From Aureimonas flava (lineage in GTDB: Bacteria; Pseudomonadota; Alphaproteobacteria; Rhizobiales; Rhizobiaceae): DNA of 64,000 bases. The notes beneath the pieces were generated by a model. It saw nothing but the letters and a program-made list of their open reading frames with translations, searched no databases and had not been told where the DNA came from. This document shows positions 1-11,620 of this stretch, piece after piece. How positions within the stretch are numbered: the first letter of the stretch is position 1; each line of letters opens with the position of its first letter. Where the stretch lies: NCBI RefSeq assembly GCF_003583935.1, contig NZ_QYRN01000003.1, positions 62,001 through 126,000 on the forward strand. Direction: 5' to 3'. The position numbers and the translations under genes were made by a program.

Positions 1-1664
<1,664 letters not shown>

Positions 1665-1690
1665 CGCGCGGCTTCCTTCGCAGCGAACGG

Positions 1691-1714
1691 AAGGCCGGGG
1701 TCCGCCCCGGCCTT
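1691..1714. terminator. GC-rich hairpin between glpV and glpK
   Basis: A perfect 10-bp inverted repeat, AAGGCCGGGG and CCCCGGCCTT, is separated by a four-base loop (TCCG). It lies 27 bases after the glpV stop and 36 before glpK. No U tract follows on the plus strand, so it may attenuate or stabilise the upstream message rather than fully terminate. Confidence 0.6.
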
Positions 1715-1749
1715 CGCATGACCTCGCATCCGAACCACCGGAGTTCCCC

Positions 1750-3249
1750 ATGACCGGATACGTGCTGGCGATCGACCAGGGCACCACGTCCTCCCGCGCC
1801 ATCGTCTTCGACGATTCGTTCCGCGTGGTGGGCGTCGGCCAGCAGGAGTTCGAGCAGATCCTGCCGCGTTCCGGCTGGGTGGAGCACGACCCGGAGGCGA
1901 TCTGGCGTTCCGTCGTCGAGACGGTGAAGACCGCGCTGGCCGACGCCTCGCTGTCGCCCGGCGACATCGCCGCGATCGGCATCACCAACCAGCGCGAGAC
2001 GACCCTGATCTGGGACCGCGAGAGCGGCCAGCCCATCCACAACGCCATCGTCTGGCAGGACCGGCGCACCGCCGACATCTGCCGCGCCCTGGTTAAGGAC
2101 GGCGCGGAGGCGACGATCTCGGAGCGCACGGGTCTCGTGGTGGACCCCTATTTCGCCGGCACCAAGATCGCCTGGATGCTGGACCACGTGTCCGGCGCGC
2201 GGGCACGCGCCGAGGCCGGCAAGCTCGCCTTCGGCACGGTGGACACCTTCCTTCTCTGGCGGCTGACGGGCGGGCGCGTCCACGCCACCGACGCCACCAA
2301 CGCCTCGCGCACCATGCTGTTCGACACGGCGCGCAACGAATGGGACGACGAACTCCTGCGCCTCCTGCGCGTGCCGCGCGCCGTTCTGCCGGAGGTGCGC
2401 GACTGCGCGGCCGATTTCGGCACCGTGGACCCCACCCTCTTCGGCGCCCCGATCCGGATCTGCGGGATGGCCGGAGACCAGCACGCCGCGACGCTGGGCA
2501 ACGCCTGCTTCCGGCCCGGGATGATGAAGTCCACCTACGGCACCGGCTGTTTCGCCGTGCTCAACACCGGCACGGAACGGGTGCTGTCCGCCAACCGCCT
2601 CCTGTCGACCATCGCCTATCGCCTCGACGGCCGGACGACCTACGCGCTGGAGGGCTCGATCTTCATCGCCGGCGCCGCCGTCCAATGGCTGCGCGACGGG
2701 CTGCGCATCGTGGAGAAGGCGTCGGAGACCGGCCCGATGGCGACCCGGGCGGACGACAACCAGGACGTCTACCTGGTGCCCGCCTTCACCGGTCTCGGCG
2801 CCCCCTGGTGGGACGCGGAGGCGCGCGGCGCGATCTACGGGCTCACGCGCAACACCGGCCCCAACGAGATCGCGCGCGCGGCGCTGGAGGCCGTTTGCTT
2901 CCAGACCGCCGACCTTCTGTCCGCCATGCGGCTCGACTGGCCCGGCGCGGCCGACACGGTTCTGCGGGTCGACGGCGGCATGGTGGCCAGCGACTGGACC
3001 ATGCAGCGCCTCGCCGACATCCTGGACGCGCCGGTGGACCGCCCGACCGTCCTGGAGACCACCGCCCTCGGCGCCGCCTGGCTGGCCGGCCGCCATTGCG
3101 GCGCGTGGCCGGACATGGACGGCTTCTCCGCCCGCTGGCGCCTGGAGCGCCGCTTCGAGCCCTCCATGGACGCCGTGCGGCGCGGCGAGAAGCTGAGCGG
3201 CTGGTCCAAGGCGGTCCGCCGGACGCTGACCGAGACCGTGGCGGGGTGA
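1750..3249 (+). CDS. glpK: Glycerol kinase
   Basis: This 499-residue FGGY-family kinase phosphorylates glycerol to sn-glycerol-3-phosphate with ATP in the cytoplasm. The length is standard for GlpK. The N-terminal phosphate-binding motif [13 protein letters not shown] is at residues 9-21, followed by ITNQRETT, the VWQDRRT tract and the [12 protein letters not shown] segment. The C-terminal nucleotide-binding motif DGGMVASDW is near residue 400. The ATG start is preceded by GGAG in the run cggagttccccATG. It follows the glycerol-binding protein glpV, so uptake and first catabolic step are co-located. Its stop lies four bases from the end of the convergent oxidoreductase gene. Confidence 0.96.
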   Translation: MTGYVLAIDQGTTSSRAIVFDDSFRVVGVGQQEFEQILPRSGWVEHDPEAIWRSVVETVKTALADASLSPGDIAAIGITNQRETTLIWDRESGQPIHNAIVWQDRRTADICRALVKDGAEATISERTGLVVDPYFAGTKIAWMLDHVSGARARAEAGKLAFGTVDTFLLWRLTGGRVHATDATNASRTMLFDTARNEWDDELLRLLRVPRAVLPEVRDCAADFGTVDPTLFGAPIRICGMAGDQHAATLGNACFRPGMMKSTYGTGCFAVLNTGTERVLSANRLLSTIAYRLDGRTTYALEGSIFIAGAAVQWLRDGLRIVEKASETGPMATRADDNQDVYLVPAFTGLGAPWWDAEARGAIYGLTRNTGPNEIARAALEAVCFQTADLLSAMRLDWPGAADTVLRVDGGMVASDWTMQRLADILDAPVDRPTVLETTALGAAWLAGRHCGAWPDMDGFSARWRLERRFEPSMDAVRRGEKLSGWSKAVRRTLTETVAG

Positions 3250-3253
3250 CGCG

Positions 3254-4723
3254 TCAGAACACCGTCACGTCGCTTCCGTCCCGCGGCGAGGCCATCTGGC
3301 AGCCGGGGTTGAACAGGTCGGCCGGGTCGAGCAGCGCCTTGATGCCGGCCAGGACCTGCTGCTGAACGGGCGTGCGCCGCGTGGCGAAGTCGTCGCGCTT
3401 CAGCCGCCCGATGCCGTGCTCGGCGCTGATCCCGCCGGCATAGCGATCGACGATCGCATGCAGCGTCTTCTTGGCGAGCAGCATCTGGGCGTCGCGCTCC
3501 TCGCGCGCGAGGCCCGGGGGCGGCAGGACGTTGAAATGGATGTTGCCGTCGCCGACATGGCCGTAGGCGACCGGCAGGCAGTCCGGCAGGTGCCGGGCCA
3601 TCTCCCTCATGCCCTCCTCGATGAAGGCGGCGACCTTGGACGGGGGCACGGAGAGGTCGGTGCGCAGATGGACGCCGCGCCTCGCCTGCCCCTCGTTCAT
3701 GCCGTCCCGGATCTGCCAGAGATCGGCGGCCTGCGCTTCCGAGGCGGCCAGCACCCCGTCGACCACGTAGCCGCGCTCGGCGGCGAGCTCGAAGAAGCGT
3801 TCCATCAGGGGCTTGAGGTCGAGCGAGCCTGTGGCCGCGACGTCGATCAGCGCATAGGCGGGCGCCTCGGCGATCCGCGGCAGGACCAGCGAGGGGTCGG
3901 CCTCCTTGGCCAGCATCATGCCCTCCGGCGGCACCAGCTCGAAGGCGGACAGGAGGTCACAGCATTCACGCCGCGCCAGCGCATAGAGCGCCATCACGTC
4001 GTTCCGGTCGCCGAGCGCCAGGAAGGCCGTTTCCGTGCGCGTCGGCTTCGGCACGAGCCGGATCGCGGCGGCGGTGACGAGGCCGAGCGTGCCCTCCGCG
4101 CCGATGAAGAGCTGCTTGAGATCGAGCCCCGCATTGTTCTTGCGCAGAGTCGACAGACCGTTCCAGACCGTCCCGTCGGCCAGCACCACTTCCAGGCCGA
4201 GGATCATCTCGCGCGTCATGCCGTAGCGCAGGACGTTGATGCCGCCGGCATTTGTGGAGATGTTGCCGCCGATCTGGCAGCTTCCCTCGGCGCCGAGCGA
4301 GAGCGGGAAGAAGAGATCCTGCGCCTCCGCCGCTTCCTTGATGGCGCCGAGCACGCAGCCCGCTTCCACCACGGCGGAGAAGTCGGCCGCGTCGATCTCG
4401 CGGATGCGGTTCATCCGCTCCGTGGAAACGACCACGTGCGCCCGCGCGCTGGTCGGCAGGGCGCCGAGCACGAGGCCGGTGTTGCCGCCCTGCGGCACGA
4501 CCGCGAGCCCCGCCTCGGCGCAGAAGCGCACCATGGCGGACGCTTCCGCGGTGTCGGCGGGCCGCAGCACCGCCACCGCGCTACCCTCCACGTCGCCGTG
4601 CCAGTCGCGCCGGTAACGCAGCGTGTCGGCGGGCTCGGCAAGCACCGACCGGCTTCCGAACCGCGCGACGAGAGCCTGCGCGAGTTCGGCCGGCGCGGCG
4701 TCGGTCATGACATTGGCATTCAT
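3254..4723 (-). CDS. FAD-linked D-2-hydroxyacid dehydrogenase (GlcD/D-lactate dehydrogenase family)
   Basis: This 489-residue flavoprotein is of the PCMH/FAD-oxidase type. The N-terminal FAD-binding half contains PQGGNTGLVLGALP and later NISTNAGGINVLRYGM, the expected FAD contacts. The C-terminal substrate half has AYGHVGDGNIHFNVLPP and SAEHGIGRLK, typical of D-lactate, D-2-hydroxyglutarate and glycolate (GlcD) dehydrogenases. The exact substrate cannot be told. I chose the ATG at 4723 because a GGAGGA ribosome site lies just upstream; an upstream ATG at 4756 would add 11 residues without such a site. The gene is transcribed towards glpK and ends four bases from it. It could oxidise a D-hydroxyacid into the respiratory chain, but no direct link with glycerol metabolism is shown. 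Confidence 0.85.
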   Translation of the reverse strand: MNANVMTDAAPAELAQALVARFGSRSVLAEPADTLRYRRDWHGDVEGSAVAVLRPADTAEASAMVRFCAEAGLAVVPQGGNTGLVLGALPTSARAHVVVSTERMNRIREIDAADFSAVVEAGCVLGAIKEAAEAQDLFFPLSLGAEGSCQIGGNISTNAGGINVLRYGMTREMILGLEVVLADGTVWNGLSTLRKNNAGLDLKQLFIGAEGTLGLVTAAAIRLVPKPTRTETAFLALGDRNDVMALYALARRECCDLLSAFELVPPEGMMLAKEADPSLVLPRIAEAPAYALIDVAATGSLDLKPLMERFFELAAERGYVVDGVLAASEAQAADLWQIRDGMNEGQARRGVHLRTDLSVPPSKVAAFIEEGMREMARHLPDCLPVAYGHVGDGNIHFNVLPPPGLAREERDAQMLLAKKTLHAIVDRYAGGISAEHGIGRLKRDDFATRRTPVQQQVLAGIKALLDPADLFNPGCQMASPRDGSDVTVF

Positions 4724-4877
4724 CGATCGATCCTCCAGACGGGTTCGGGAATGCACCCGGAGGCCGTATCAGGCAAGGGCGTCGTGCGCCCCGGACGGGA
4801 CGGAGTGGTTCGCCTCGACCGATCTCGCCCCGCCCGTCGCGGCGATGGCTGCGCCCGAACGCCCAGGAGGGCAGCCA

Positions 4878-5600
4878 TTACCGGTGCCGCGCCAGCCAGG
4901 CCTGAAGTTCCGCCTCGGCCTGATCGAGCCCCGCGCGATTGAGGAGCCGCCGCATCAGAGCGAGGCTCACCGCACGGGTGCGCAGGTTGAAGAGGTCGCT
5001 GCCGCCGACCCCCTGGTAGGCGCCGACCTTCTCGTAGACCTGCTGGAGCCGGTTCTGCACGGTGCGCAGCGATAGTCCTCGGCGCTCGGCGATCATCCGA
5101 TCGGTCAGCCCGAGGGCGAGATCGACCAGCACCTCGTATTCGACGTCCGACAGGCCTTCCGAGCGATTGGCCGCCTTCTGCTGGACGCCCCGGATCTCGC
5201 GGTCGATGACGCATTGCCCTTCCACGAAGACGCCCTTCAGGGCGAGACCGAGCCGCTCCTCCGAGGCCGACTTCAGGATGTAGCCGTAGGCCGCCCCAGC
5301 CGGAACGATGCGCGAGACGCCCCGCACATAGGCCTCGTCCGCGTAGTTCGACCAGAAGATGATGCTGGTCTCCGGCCGGTCGCGCCAGAGCGAGCGCGCG
5401 AGGTCGACGCCGGTGCGCCGCGGCATCTGGAGGTCCACCACGATGGCGCGCGCGCCGTGGCTGCGCGCCAGCCGTTCGCCCTCCTCCCCGTCCGCCGCCT
5501 CGATCAGCGCGCGGTCGGGCAGAACGCTGCGGATCACCTCGCGCAGGAAGGCGCGGTGCACCGCATCGTCCTCCACCAGGAGGATGTCGTCGGCGCTCAC
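4878..5600 (-). CDS. NarL/FixJ-family response regulator
   Basis: This 240-residue two-component response regulator has an N-terminal receiver: acidic pocket E10-D11-D12, predicted phosphoacceptor D56 in VVDLQMP, a conserved Lys in YILKS. A C-terminal LuxR-type helix-turn-helix follows, containing GLSDVEYEVLVDLALGLTD and SLRTVQNRLQQVYEKVGA. It starts with GTG at 5600 and overlaps the stop of the kinase gene by four bases (GTGA), so translation is probably coupled. It should be phosphorylated by the adjacent kinase and act on DNA. The obvious target is the divergent sugar transporter operon, whose upstream gap holds a palindrome with NarL-type geometry. That regulatory target is inference. Confidence 0.9.
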   Translation of the reverse strand: MSADDILLVEDDAVHRAFLREVIRSVLPDRALIEAADGEEGERLARSHGARAIVVDLQMPRRTGVDLARSLWRDRPETSIIFWSNYADEAYVRGVSRIVPAGAAYGYILKSASEERLGLALKGVFVEGQCVIDREIRGVQQKAANRSEGLSDVEYEVLVDLALGLTDRMIAERRGLSLRTVQNRLQQVYEKVGAYQGVGGSDLFNLRTRAVSLALMRRLLNRAGLDQAEAELQAWLARHR

Positions 5601-6871
5601 GACGCCACCGCCGCACCGGACGCCACGGGCAGCACCAGCGACATCAGCGTGCCGCGCCCGCCGGGTTGCCGATCGAGGAAGAAGCTTGCCGAGATCAGCC
5701 GGGCGCGGGTCTGCATGTTGCGGATGCCCCCGACGCGCCGCCGCTGGGGGATCGGCGCGAAGCCGATCCCATCGTCGCGCACCTCGACCCGCAGGGTCCC
5801 GTCCCGCCCGCCGGCGACGCGGACCTCGATCAGCGAGGGTTCGGCATGGCGCGCGGCGTTGTTGACCGCCTCCTGCACGATGCGGAACACGGCGAGCCGG
5901 AGCGCGGGGTCCAAGGTGTCGACCAGTCCGCCGCTCGCGTCGTCGAGCCGCCATTCGACGCCCGCGTCGAACAGCGCCCGGCCGAGAAAGTCCTCCACGC
6001 CCTCGGCGAAGCCGAAGAGCTCCAGCACGTTGGGTCGCGCGTCGTCGATGATCCTGCGGAGCTCGCCGACGCATCGATGCAGGCCCTCGATCGTGGGCGA
6101 GAGGCTCTCGGGCGCCGGGGACCCCTCGCGCAGCGCCTCCAGCCGGCGCACGATGCGGGTGAGGTCGGCGAGCGTCTGGTCGTGCAGGTCCATGCCGATG
6201 CGCTGGCGCTCGCGTTCCAGCTCTTCCGTCAGGCGCAGCGCGCCCTCGCGCAGCCCTTCCTCGCGCGCGCGCCCCTCGGCCTCCTCGATGGCGAGGCGAC
6301 GCGCGTCCTGGCTGGCGCGCAGGGCATAGAAGTAGGGCGCCAGCATCTCCCCCACATGCCGGGCGAGGGTCATGTCGTCCTCGCCGTAGAAGTCGGCGTC
6401 GTGCTTGGAACAGGAGAACGCGCCGATGACCTCGCCGCGAACCAGCATCGCGGCATGGACGCGCGAACGCAGGTTCTGATCGAAGATCGGGTGGTTGAAG
6501 GCACCCTCGAAGCCGAACCGGGGGTCCCTCGTCGCGTCGCCGGTGACCATCGCCTCCTCCTGGCCGAGCAGGATGCGGCGGATCGGACTGCCGGAGACGG
6601 GGACGGGGTGCGGGTTCAGGCTCCAGTCGGTGTGCAGGCCCGCTTCGTAGGCCGCGTGGATATTGCCGCCCGACCCGAGGAGGCACACGTCGAGATGGTC
6701 GTGCGGCAGCACGTCGCCGAGCTCGGCCGACACGGACTGGATGGCCGCCTGGAAGTCGAGATGACCGGCGAGCGCGCGCGAGATTCTCAGGAGATGGCCG
6801 AACACCGCCTCCGCGCCGGGCACGATGCGGGGCTGCGCGTTTCGGCGTTGGGGATCGAGGCGTGTGATCAT
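5597..6871 (-). CDS. Sensor histidine kinase, GAF plus HisKA_3/HATPase (NarX/UhpB type)
   Basis: This 424-residue kinase has an N-terminal GAF-like sensory region (about residues 25-180), a linking helix, then a HisKA_3 dimerisation domain. The likely phosphorylated His is near residue 230 in GMDLHDQTLADL. The ATPase domain shows the N-box EAVNNAARHA, DDGIGF and GGIRNMQTRARL. No transmembrane segment is apparent, so it is probably cytoplasmic and senses an intracellular ligand. I placed the start at the ATG at 6871; an upstream ATG at 7048 would add 59 residues of unconserved, Arg-rich sequence reaching into the regulatory gap. It is co-transcribed and overlaps with the response regulator. 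Confidence 0.88.
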   Translation of the reverse strand: MITRLDPQRRNAQPRIVPGAEAVFGHLLRISRALAGHLDFQAAIQSVSAELGDVLPHDHLDVCLLGSGGNIHAAYEAGLHTDWSLNPHPVPVSGSPIRRILLGQEEAMVTGDATRDPRFGFEGAFNHPIFDQNLRSRVHAAMLVRGEVIGAFSCSKHDADFYGEDDMTLARHVGEMLAPYFYALRASQDARRLAIEEAEGRAREEGLREGALRLTEELERERQRIGMDLHDQTLADLTRIVRRLEALREGSPAPESLSPTIEGLHRCVGELRRIIDDARPNVLELFGFAEGVEDFLGRALFDAGVEWRLDDASGGLVDTLDPALRLAVFRIVQEAVNNAARHAEPSLIEVRVAGGRDGTLRVEVRDDGIGFAPIPQRRRVGGIRNMQTRARLISASFFLDRQPGGRGTLMSLVLPVASGAAVAS

Positions 6872-6937
6872 GCAGGATCGCACCACGTTTGCGCGCAGGC
6901 CGCCAGTGCCGATCGGCCGGCGGGCGCGACGTTCCTG

Positions 6938-6971
6938 GCACGGCGTTTGCGGGAACCCGCAAATGCCGTGC
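6938..6971. promoter_or_regulatory. 34-bp near-perfect palindrome, candidate operator of the divergent sugar-transport/two-component genes
   Basis: The arms GCACGGCGTTTGCGGG (6938-6953) and CCCGCAAATGCCGTGC (6956-6971) are reverse complements except for one base, with AA at the centre. The inner TTGCGGG-AA-CCCGCAA has the 7-2-7 spacing described for NarL-family operators. It lies 66 bases upstream of the kinase start and 127 bases upstream of the binding-protein start. It could instead fold as a hairpin in RNA, but its position in a divergent promoter region favours an operator. Confidence 0.65.
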
Positions 6972-7098
6972 GCGAAGAGGATTGGACAGAACGGCTCGCG
7001 GTGGTCAACACTGATGCCCGGCCGTCGGGAGCGGCCCTGCCCTGCCACTGCGAGCGGGGCTGAGATGGGAGGGGCCGAAGCGGCCCATGGGAGGACCT

Positions 7099-8115
7099 AT
7101 GATCGCCACGCGTCTCTTGCTGGCCGGCACCGCCGCCGCATGCCTTTTCACCGCCGGCTCGGCCTTTGCCGACACCGCCGACAAGTCCATCGCCCTGTCC
7201 AACAACTATGCGGGCAATTCCTGGCGCCAGGCCATGCTCCAGAGCTGGAAGACGGTGACCGACAAGGCCGTGGCGGACGGCATCGTGAAGTCGGCCGACG
7301 CCTTCACCACCGCCGAGAATCAGGCGACCGAGCAGGCTGCCCAGATCCAGAACATGATCCTTCAGGGCTACGACGCGATCGTCATCAACGCCGCCTCGCC
7401 GACCGCCCTCAACGGCGCCGTCAAGGAAGCCTGCGACGCCGGCATCACCGTGGTCTCGTTCGACGGCATCGTCACCGAGCCCTGCGCCTGGCGCGTGGCG
7501 GTGGACTTCAAGAAGATGGGCTCGGGCCAGATCGACTACCTCGCCGGGCGCTACCCCGACGGCGGCAACCTCCTCGAGCTCCGCGGCCTCGCCGGAACCT
7601 CGGTCGACGGCGAGATCCACGAGGGCATCGCGGCCGGCGTCGCCGCCCATCCGAAGTTCAAGATCGTGTCCGAGGTCCAGGGCGACTGGACGCAGACCGT
7701 GGCGCAGAAGTCGGTCGCCGGCGTGCTGCCCAGCATCCCCCAGGTCGTCGGCGTGGTGACGCAGGGCGGCGACGGGTTCGGTGCGGCCGAGGCCTTCGCT
7801 GCCGCCGGCCGCCCGACGCCGACCATCATCATGGGCAACCGCCAGGACGAACTCGCCTGGTGGAAGCAGCAGAAGGACAAGGACGGCTACGAGACCATGT
7901 CGGTCTCCATCGCGCCGGGCGTCTCGACGCTGGCCTTCTGGGTGGCGCAGCAGATCCTCGACGGGCAGGAGGTTCCCAAGGACCTCGTGGTGCCGTTCCT
8001 GGCGATCGATCAGGCGGGCCTCGACGAGGCGCTGAAGGACACGCCCGACGGCGGCGTCGCCAATGTCGACTACAGCCAGGACGACGCCAAGAAGGTGATC
8101 GCCGAGGCGAAGTAA
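7099..8115 (+). CDS. Sugar ABC transporter substrate-binding protein (RbsB/Peripla_BP_4 type)
   Basis: This 338-residue periplasmic binding protein has a clear signal peptide of about 24 residues (hydrophobic core ending in AFA) and a mature type I fold. The tract [19 protein letters not shown], followed by [15 protein letters not shown], is typical of ribose/xylose-class binding proteins. The start at 7099 was chosen because GGGAGG lies just upstream; an in-frame ATG at 7087 overlaps that site. It heads an operon with a tandem ATPase and two permeases (CUT2-type importer). The ligand, probably a monosaccharide or polyol, cannot be read from the sequence. A stable hairpin follows the stop. 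Confidence 0.9.
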   Translation: MIATRLLLAGTAAACLFTAGSAFADTADKSIALSNNYAGNSWRQAMLQSWKTVTDKAVADGIVKSADAFTTAENQATEQAAQIQNMILQGYDAIVINAASPTALNGAVKEACDAGITVVSFDGIVTEPCAWRVAVDFKKMGSGQIDYLAGRYPDGGNLLELRGLAGTSVDGEIHEGIAAGVAAHPKFKIVSEVQGDWTQTVAQKSVAGVLPSIPQVVGVVTQGGDGFGAAEAFAAAGRPTPTIIMGNRQDELAWWKQQKDKDGYETMSVSIAPGVSTLAFWVAQQILDGQEVPKDLVVPFLAIDQAGLDEALKDTPDGGVANVDYSQDDAKKVIAEAK

Positions 8116-8122
8116 GCCGCGA

Positions 8123-8148
8123 GCGGCGGCGGCGAGTGCCGCTGCCGC
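8123..8148 (+). terminator. Intercistronic hairpin after the binding-protein gene
   Basis: GCGGCGGCGGC (8123-8133) and GCCGCTGCCGC (8138-8148) form an 11-bp stem with one G-U pair and the loop GAGT, seven bases after the stop. Such hairpins behind binding-protein genes commonly protect the upstream message and lower expression of the transporter genes that follow. The absence of a U tract fits attenuation rather than full termination. Confidence 0.5.
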
Positions 8149-8185
8149 CCGCCCCGTTCGACGACGCAGGCTCGCGAGTGTTTCC

Positions 8186-9697
8186 ATGATGCCATCCGAG
8201 GGCGGGGCCGACCCCGCCGACGCCCCCGCGCGCCCGCTGGTGGACCTTCGCGGCGTGGCGAAGGCCTATGGGGCCGTGCGCGCCCTTGGCGGGGTCGACT
8301 TCGCCATCGCGCCCGGCGAGTGCATCGGCCTCGCCGGCCACAACGGCGCCGGCAAGTCTACGCTGATGCAGGTGCTCGCCGGCAACGTGCGGCCGGACGA
8401 GGGAACGCTGCGGATCTCCGGCTCCGACGAGACGGGCCGCTATTCGGTTGAGCGGGCCGGCCGGCTCGGCGTGCGCTGCGTGTTCCAGGAACTCTCGCTC
8501 TGCCCCAACCTGACGGTGGCCGAGAACGCCCGCGTCCGCCATCCCTTCCTGCGCGGCTTCGGCTGGCGCGCGCGCGCGGCGCGGCTGATCGTCAGCCAGC
8601 TCGATGCGATCTTTCCCGGCCACGGCATCCGGCCGGGCGACCTCGTCTCCGACCTCGCCCTCGGCCAGCGCCAGATGGTGGAGATCGCCACCGTGTTCGC
8701 GGCGGGCGAGACGCCGCTCTCGCTGGTGATCCTCGACGAGCCGACCTCTTCGCTGGATGCTCAGGTGGCGGGCCAGCTTCTCGCCCACGTGCGCCGCTTC
8801 GTGGCCGAGGGGGGCAGCGTCGTGCTGATCTCGCACATCCTCGGCGAGATCCTCGAGACCTGCGACCGGATCACCGTGATGAGCGACGGCCGCGTCGTGG
8901 CCGACCGCGCCGCCAAGGAGTTCACCCGCCACTCGCTGGTCGAGGCCATGGGGCATGTGGCGCACGCGCAGGAGGACGCGGCCGAGACGAGCGCCGGCCC
9001 CACGGCCCGCTCGGCCGCACCCGTGGTCGCCTCCGCGGCCCCGCCGCGCCAGGCGAACGATCGGCGCGTCGAGGCGCGGCGCGGCGAGATCATCGGCCTC
9101 GGGGGCCTTGCCGGACACGGGCAGACCGCGTTGCTCGTGCTCCTGCAGAACGCATCGCGCGGCCGCTCGCGCCTCTGCGAGCTTCACGGGCGCACCGCCT
9201 TCGTCGCGGGCGACCGGCAGAGCGACGGCGTGTTCCCGCTCTGGTCGATCGGCGCCAACGTCACCGTGCGCTCGCTTCGCGCGATGAGCCGCCTCGGCCT
9301 GATCGACGCCGAGGCCGAGCGCGCGATGGAAGAGGAATGGAAGGCGCGCATCGCGATCCGCACGCCCGACATGGACAACGGCATCCTGACCCTGTCGGGC
9401 GGCAACCAGCAGAAGGCGCTGTTCGCCCGCGCGCTCGCCTCCGACGCCGAGATCGTGCTGATGGACGACCCGATGCGCGGCGTCGACATCGGCACCAAGC
9501 AGGAGGTCTACGCCCTGATCCGCGCCGAGGCCGCCAAGGGCCGCACCTTCCTCTGGTACACGACGGAGTTCGACGAGTTGCGCGCCTGCGATCACGTCTA
9601 CGTCTTCCGCTCCGGGCGGATCGTCGCTGACATGGCGCGCAGCGAGCTGTCGGAGGCACGGGTCCTCCAGTCCTCCTTCGAGGAGAATGCGGCATGA
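8186..9697 (+). CDS. Sugar ABC transporter ATP-binding protein, two ABC domains (RbsA/MglA type)
   Basis: This 503-residue cytoplasmic ATPase has two fused ABC domains. The first has Walker [10 protein letters not shown] at residues 51-59, a [12 protein letters not shown] signature and Walker [11 protein letters not shown]. The second has a degenerate P-loop ([10 protein letters not shown]), as is normal for RbsA-like proteins, but a full [15 protein letters not shown] signature and [12 protein letters not shown]. It powers the two adjacent permeases. The linker between domains, around residues 255-290, is Ala-rich. The stop overlaps the next gene by four bases (ATGA), indicating coupled translation. 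Confidence 0.93.
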   Translation: MMPSEGGADPADAPARPLVDLRGVAKAYGAVRALGGVDFAIAPGECIGLAGHNGAGKSTLMQVLAGNVRPDEGTLRISGSDETGRYSVERAGRLGVRCVFQELSLCPNLTVAENARVRHPFLRGFGWRARAARLIVSQLDAIFPGHGIRPGDLVSDLALGQRQMVEIATVFAAGETPLSLVILDEPTSSLDAQVAGQLLAHVRRFVAEGGSVVLISHILGEILETCDRITVMSDGRVVADRAAKEFTRHSLVEAMGHVAHAQEDAAETSAGPTARSAAPVVASAAPPRQANDRRVEARRGEIIGLGGLAGHGQTALLVLLQNASRGRSRLCELHGRTAFVAGDRQSDGVFPLWSIGANVTVRSLRAMSRLGLIDAEAERAMEEEWKARIAIRTPDMDNGILTLSGGNQQKALFARALASDAEIVLMDDPMRGVDIGTKQEVYALIRAEAAKGRTFLWYTTEFDELRACDHVYVFRSGRIVADMARSELSEARVLQSSFEENAA

Positions 9698-10638
9698 TCC
9701 GCAGCCCCGCCCTCGCCCGCACCCTGCGCGATCTCCTGCCGCCGGTCTCGCTGGCGCTGCTTCTGGTCGCCATCTTCATCATCCAGCCGCGCGCCATGAG
9801 CTATCTCGGCCTGTCGCTGATGCTCAACCTCGCGCTGCCGATCGCGCTGGCCACGATGGCGCAGCTCTGCGTCATCGCGGTAAACGACCTGGACCTGTCG
9901 ATCGGCGGCTTCGTGTCCTTCGTCGCCTGCATCGGGGCGACGCTCCTGAACGACACGCCCTTGCTCGGCGTCCTCGCCCTGATCAGCTGCATCGGCGTCT
10001 ATGCGCTGCTCGGCGCCCTGATTCACGTGCGCAACCTGCCCTCCATCGTGGTCACGCTCGGCATGAGCTTCGTGTGGCTCGGCGCGGCGGTGCTCCTGCT
10101 GCCGAGCCCCGGCGGCAGCGCGCCGGCCTGGCTCTCCGCCCTCGTCAAGCTCAAGACCCCGATCGTGCCGCTGGCGATCATCGCGAGCGCGCTCCTCGCC
10201 GTCGCCGGACATCTCCTCCTGATGCGCTCGTCCTTCGGCGTCGTGCTGCGCGGTGCGGGCGGCAATGCCCAGGCCGTGCAGCGCGCCGGCTGGTCGCTGC
10301 TGCGCGCGAAGATGACGATGTATGCGCTGTGCGGCGTGTTCGGCGTGCTGTCGGGCCTGGCGCTGGTGGGTCTCACCACGTCCGCCGACGCCAACATCGC
10401 GTTGCGCTACACGCTCCTGTCGGTCGCGGGCGTGATCCTGGGCGGGGGCGAGTTCACCGGCGGGCGCATCTCGCCGGTGGGCGCCGTGCTCGGCGCCCTG
10501 ACACTGACCCTTGCGGGTTCGCTCTTGTCGTTCATGCGCATTTCGCCGGATTGGCAGATCGGCGCGCAGGGCGCCATCCTGATCGTGGTCCTGGCGCTGC
10601 GCGCCCTGGTCAATCGCGTGGAAAGGCAAGCGGCATGA
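9694..10638 (+). CDS. Sugar ABC transporter permease 1 (RbsC type)
   Basis: This 314-residue inner-membrane protein of the BPD_transp_2 family has many hydrophobic helices. It contains the family hallmarks [15 protein letters not shown] near residue 65 and [21 protein letters not shown] near residue 250. It pairs with the second permease to form the translocation channel. Start and stop overlap both neighbours by four bases, so stoichiometry is likely set by translational coupling. Confidence 0.92.
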   Translation: MIRSPALARTLRDLLPPVSLALLLVAIFIIQPRAMSYLGLSLMLNLALPIALATMAQLCVIAVNDLDLSIGGFVSFVACIGATLLNDTPLLGVLALISCIGVYALLGALIHVRNLPSIVVTLGMSFVWLGAAVLLLPSPGGSAPAWLSALVKLKTPIVPLAIIASALLAVAGHLLLMRSSFGVVLRGAGGNAQAVQRAGWSLLRAKMTMYALCGVFGVLSGLALVGLTTSADANIALRYTLLSVAGVILGGGEFTGGRISPVGAVLGALTLTLAGSLLSFMRISPDWQIGAQGAILIVVLALRALVNRVERQAA

Positions 10639-11609
10639 GCGGCGCGATCTCGACGCCCCGGGCGAAGCGGCGCACGGCGCAGGCCCGCCCCTGGGTGTTC
10701 TCCTTTCTCGGCGCGGGCGCGGTGTTTCTGGCCACGATCGCCTTCACCGGCGGGACGGGCGCCGGCCAGATCCTGTCCACCGCCCTCACCTTCGCGACGA
10801 TGTACGTGATCGTCGGCCTCGGCCAGATGTTCGTCATCACGACGGGCCCGGGCAATGTCGACCTGTCGATCCCCTCGACCATCGCGCTGGCGGGAGCCGT
10901 TTCGATGACGGTGATGGGGGGCAGCGACGCGATGATCCTGCCGGGTATCCTCGCCGCGCTCGGCGTGGGCGTCGCCGTCGGCTGCTTCAACTTCGCCCTG
11001 ATCCGCATTCTCCAGATCCCCCCGATCATCGCCACCCTTTCGGCGAGCTTCCTGATCCAGTCGGTGGCCATCGCCTACGGACGCGGCCTGCGGGTGCGCC
11101 CGCCGGCCGCCTTCGGCGAGTTCGCGACCGGGCGGGTTCTCGGCGTGCCCTATCTCGCGATCGCCACGCTAGTGCTCTGCCTTGCCATGGGGGTGCTGCT
11201 GCACCGTACGGTCTACGGGCGCTCGATCTCGGCGATCGGCCAGAACCCGCGCGCGGCCCTCCTGGCCGGCATTCCGGTGGAGCGGCTTCGCTGGGCGACC
11301 TATGTCCTGTCGGCCGTCCTGGCCGGTCTCTGCGGCGCGGTCCTCGCCGGGTTCTCGGGCGGCTCCTCGCTGAACATGGGCGAGGAGTATCTCCTGGCAT
11401 CCATCGCCGTGGTGGTGGTCGGCGGCTCGTCGGTGTCGGGCGGCCAGTCCAACGTTCCCGGCCTCTGGGGCGCGTCGATCTTCCTGTATCTGCTGGTGAC
11501 GATGCTCAACACGTTCGGCGTGGGCGCAGGGCTGCGGCTGCTCCTGACCGGCCTCATCATCATCGCGATCATCACCGTCGCCGGCGGTCCCCGCACCGGA
11601 CGCAACTGA
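10635..11609 (+). CDS. Sugar ABC transporter permease 2 (RbsC type)
   Basis: This 324-residue permease is paralogous to its upstream partner. After a charged N-terminus come multiple membrane helices, with VITTGPGNVDLSIPS in the conserved position and VVVVGGSSVSGGQSNVPG near the C-terminus. The ATG at 10635 overlaps the stop of permease 1 (ATGA). Two different permeases with one tandem ATPase suggest a heterodimeric channel. The substrate is unknown. Confidence 0.92.
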   Translation: MSGAISTPRAKRRTAQARPWVFSFLGAGAVFLATIAFTGGTGAGQILSTALTFATMYVIVGLGQMFVITTGPGNVDLSIPSTIALAGAVSMTVMGGSDAMILPGILAALGVGVAVGCFNFALIRILQIPPIIATLSASFLIQSVAIAYGRGLRVRPPAAFGEFATGRVLGVPYLAIATLVLCLAMGVLLHRTVYGRSISAIGQNPRAALLAGIPVERLRWATYVLSAVLAGLCGAVLAGFSGGSSLNMGEEYLLASIAVVVVGGSSVSGGQSNVPGLWGASIFLYLLVTMLNTFGVGAGLRLLLTGLIIIAIITVAGGPRTGRN

Positions 11610-11620
11610 AGGACACCCCC

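Noticed and set aside
9061-9150. Degenerate P-loop in the second half of the sugar ABC ATPase, suspected inactivating mutation
   Set aside because: RbsA/MglA-type tandem ATPases normally have a degenerate second Walker A, so this is the family rule.
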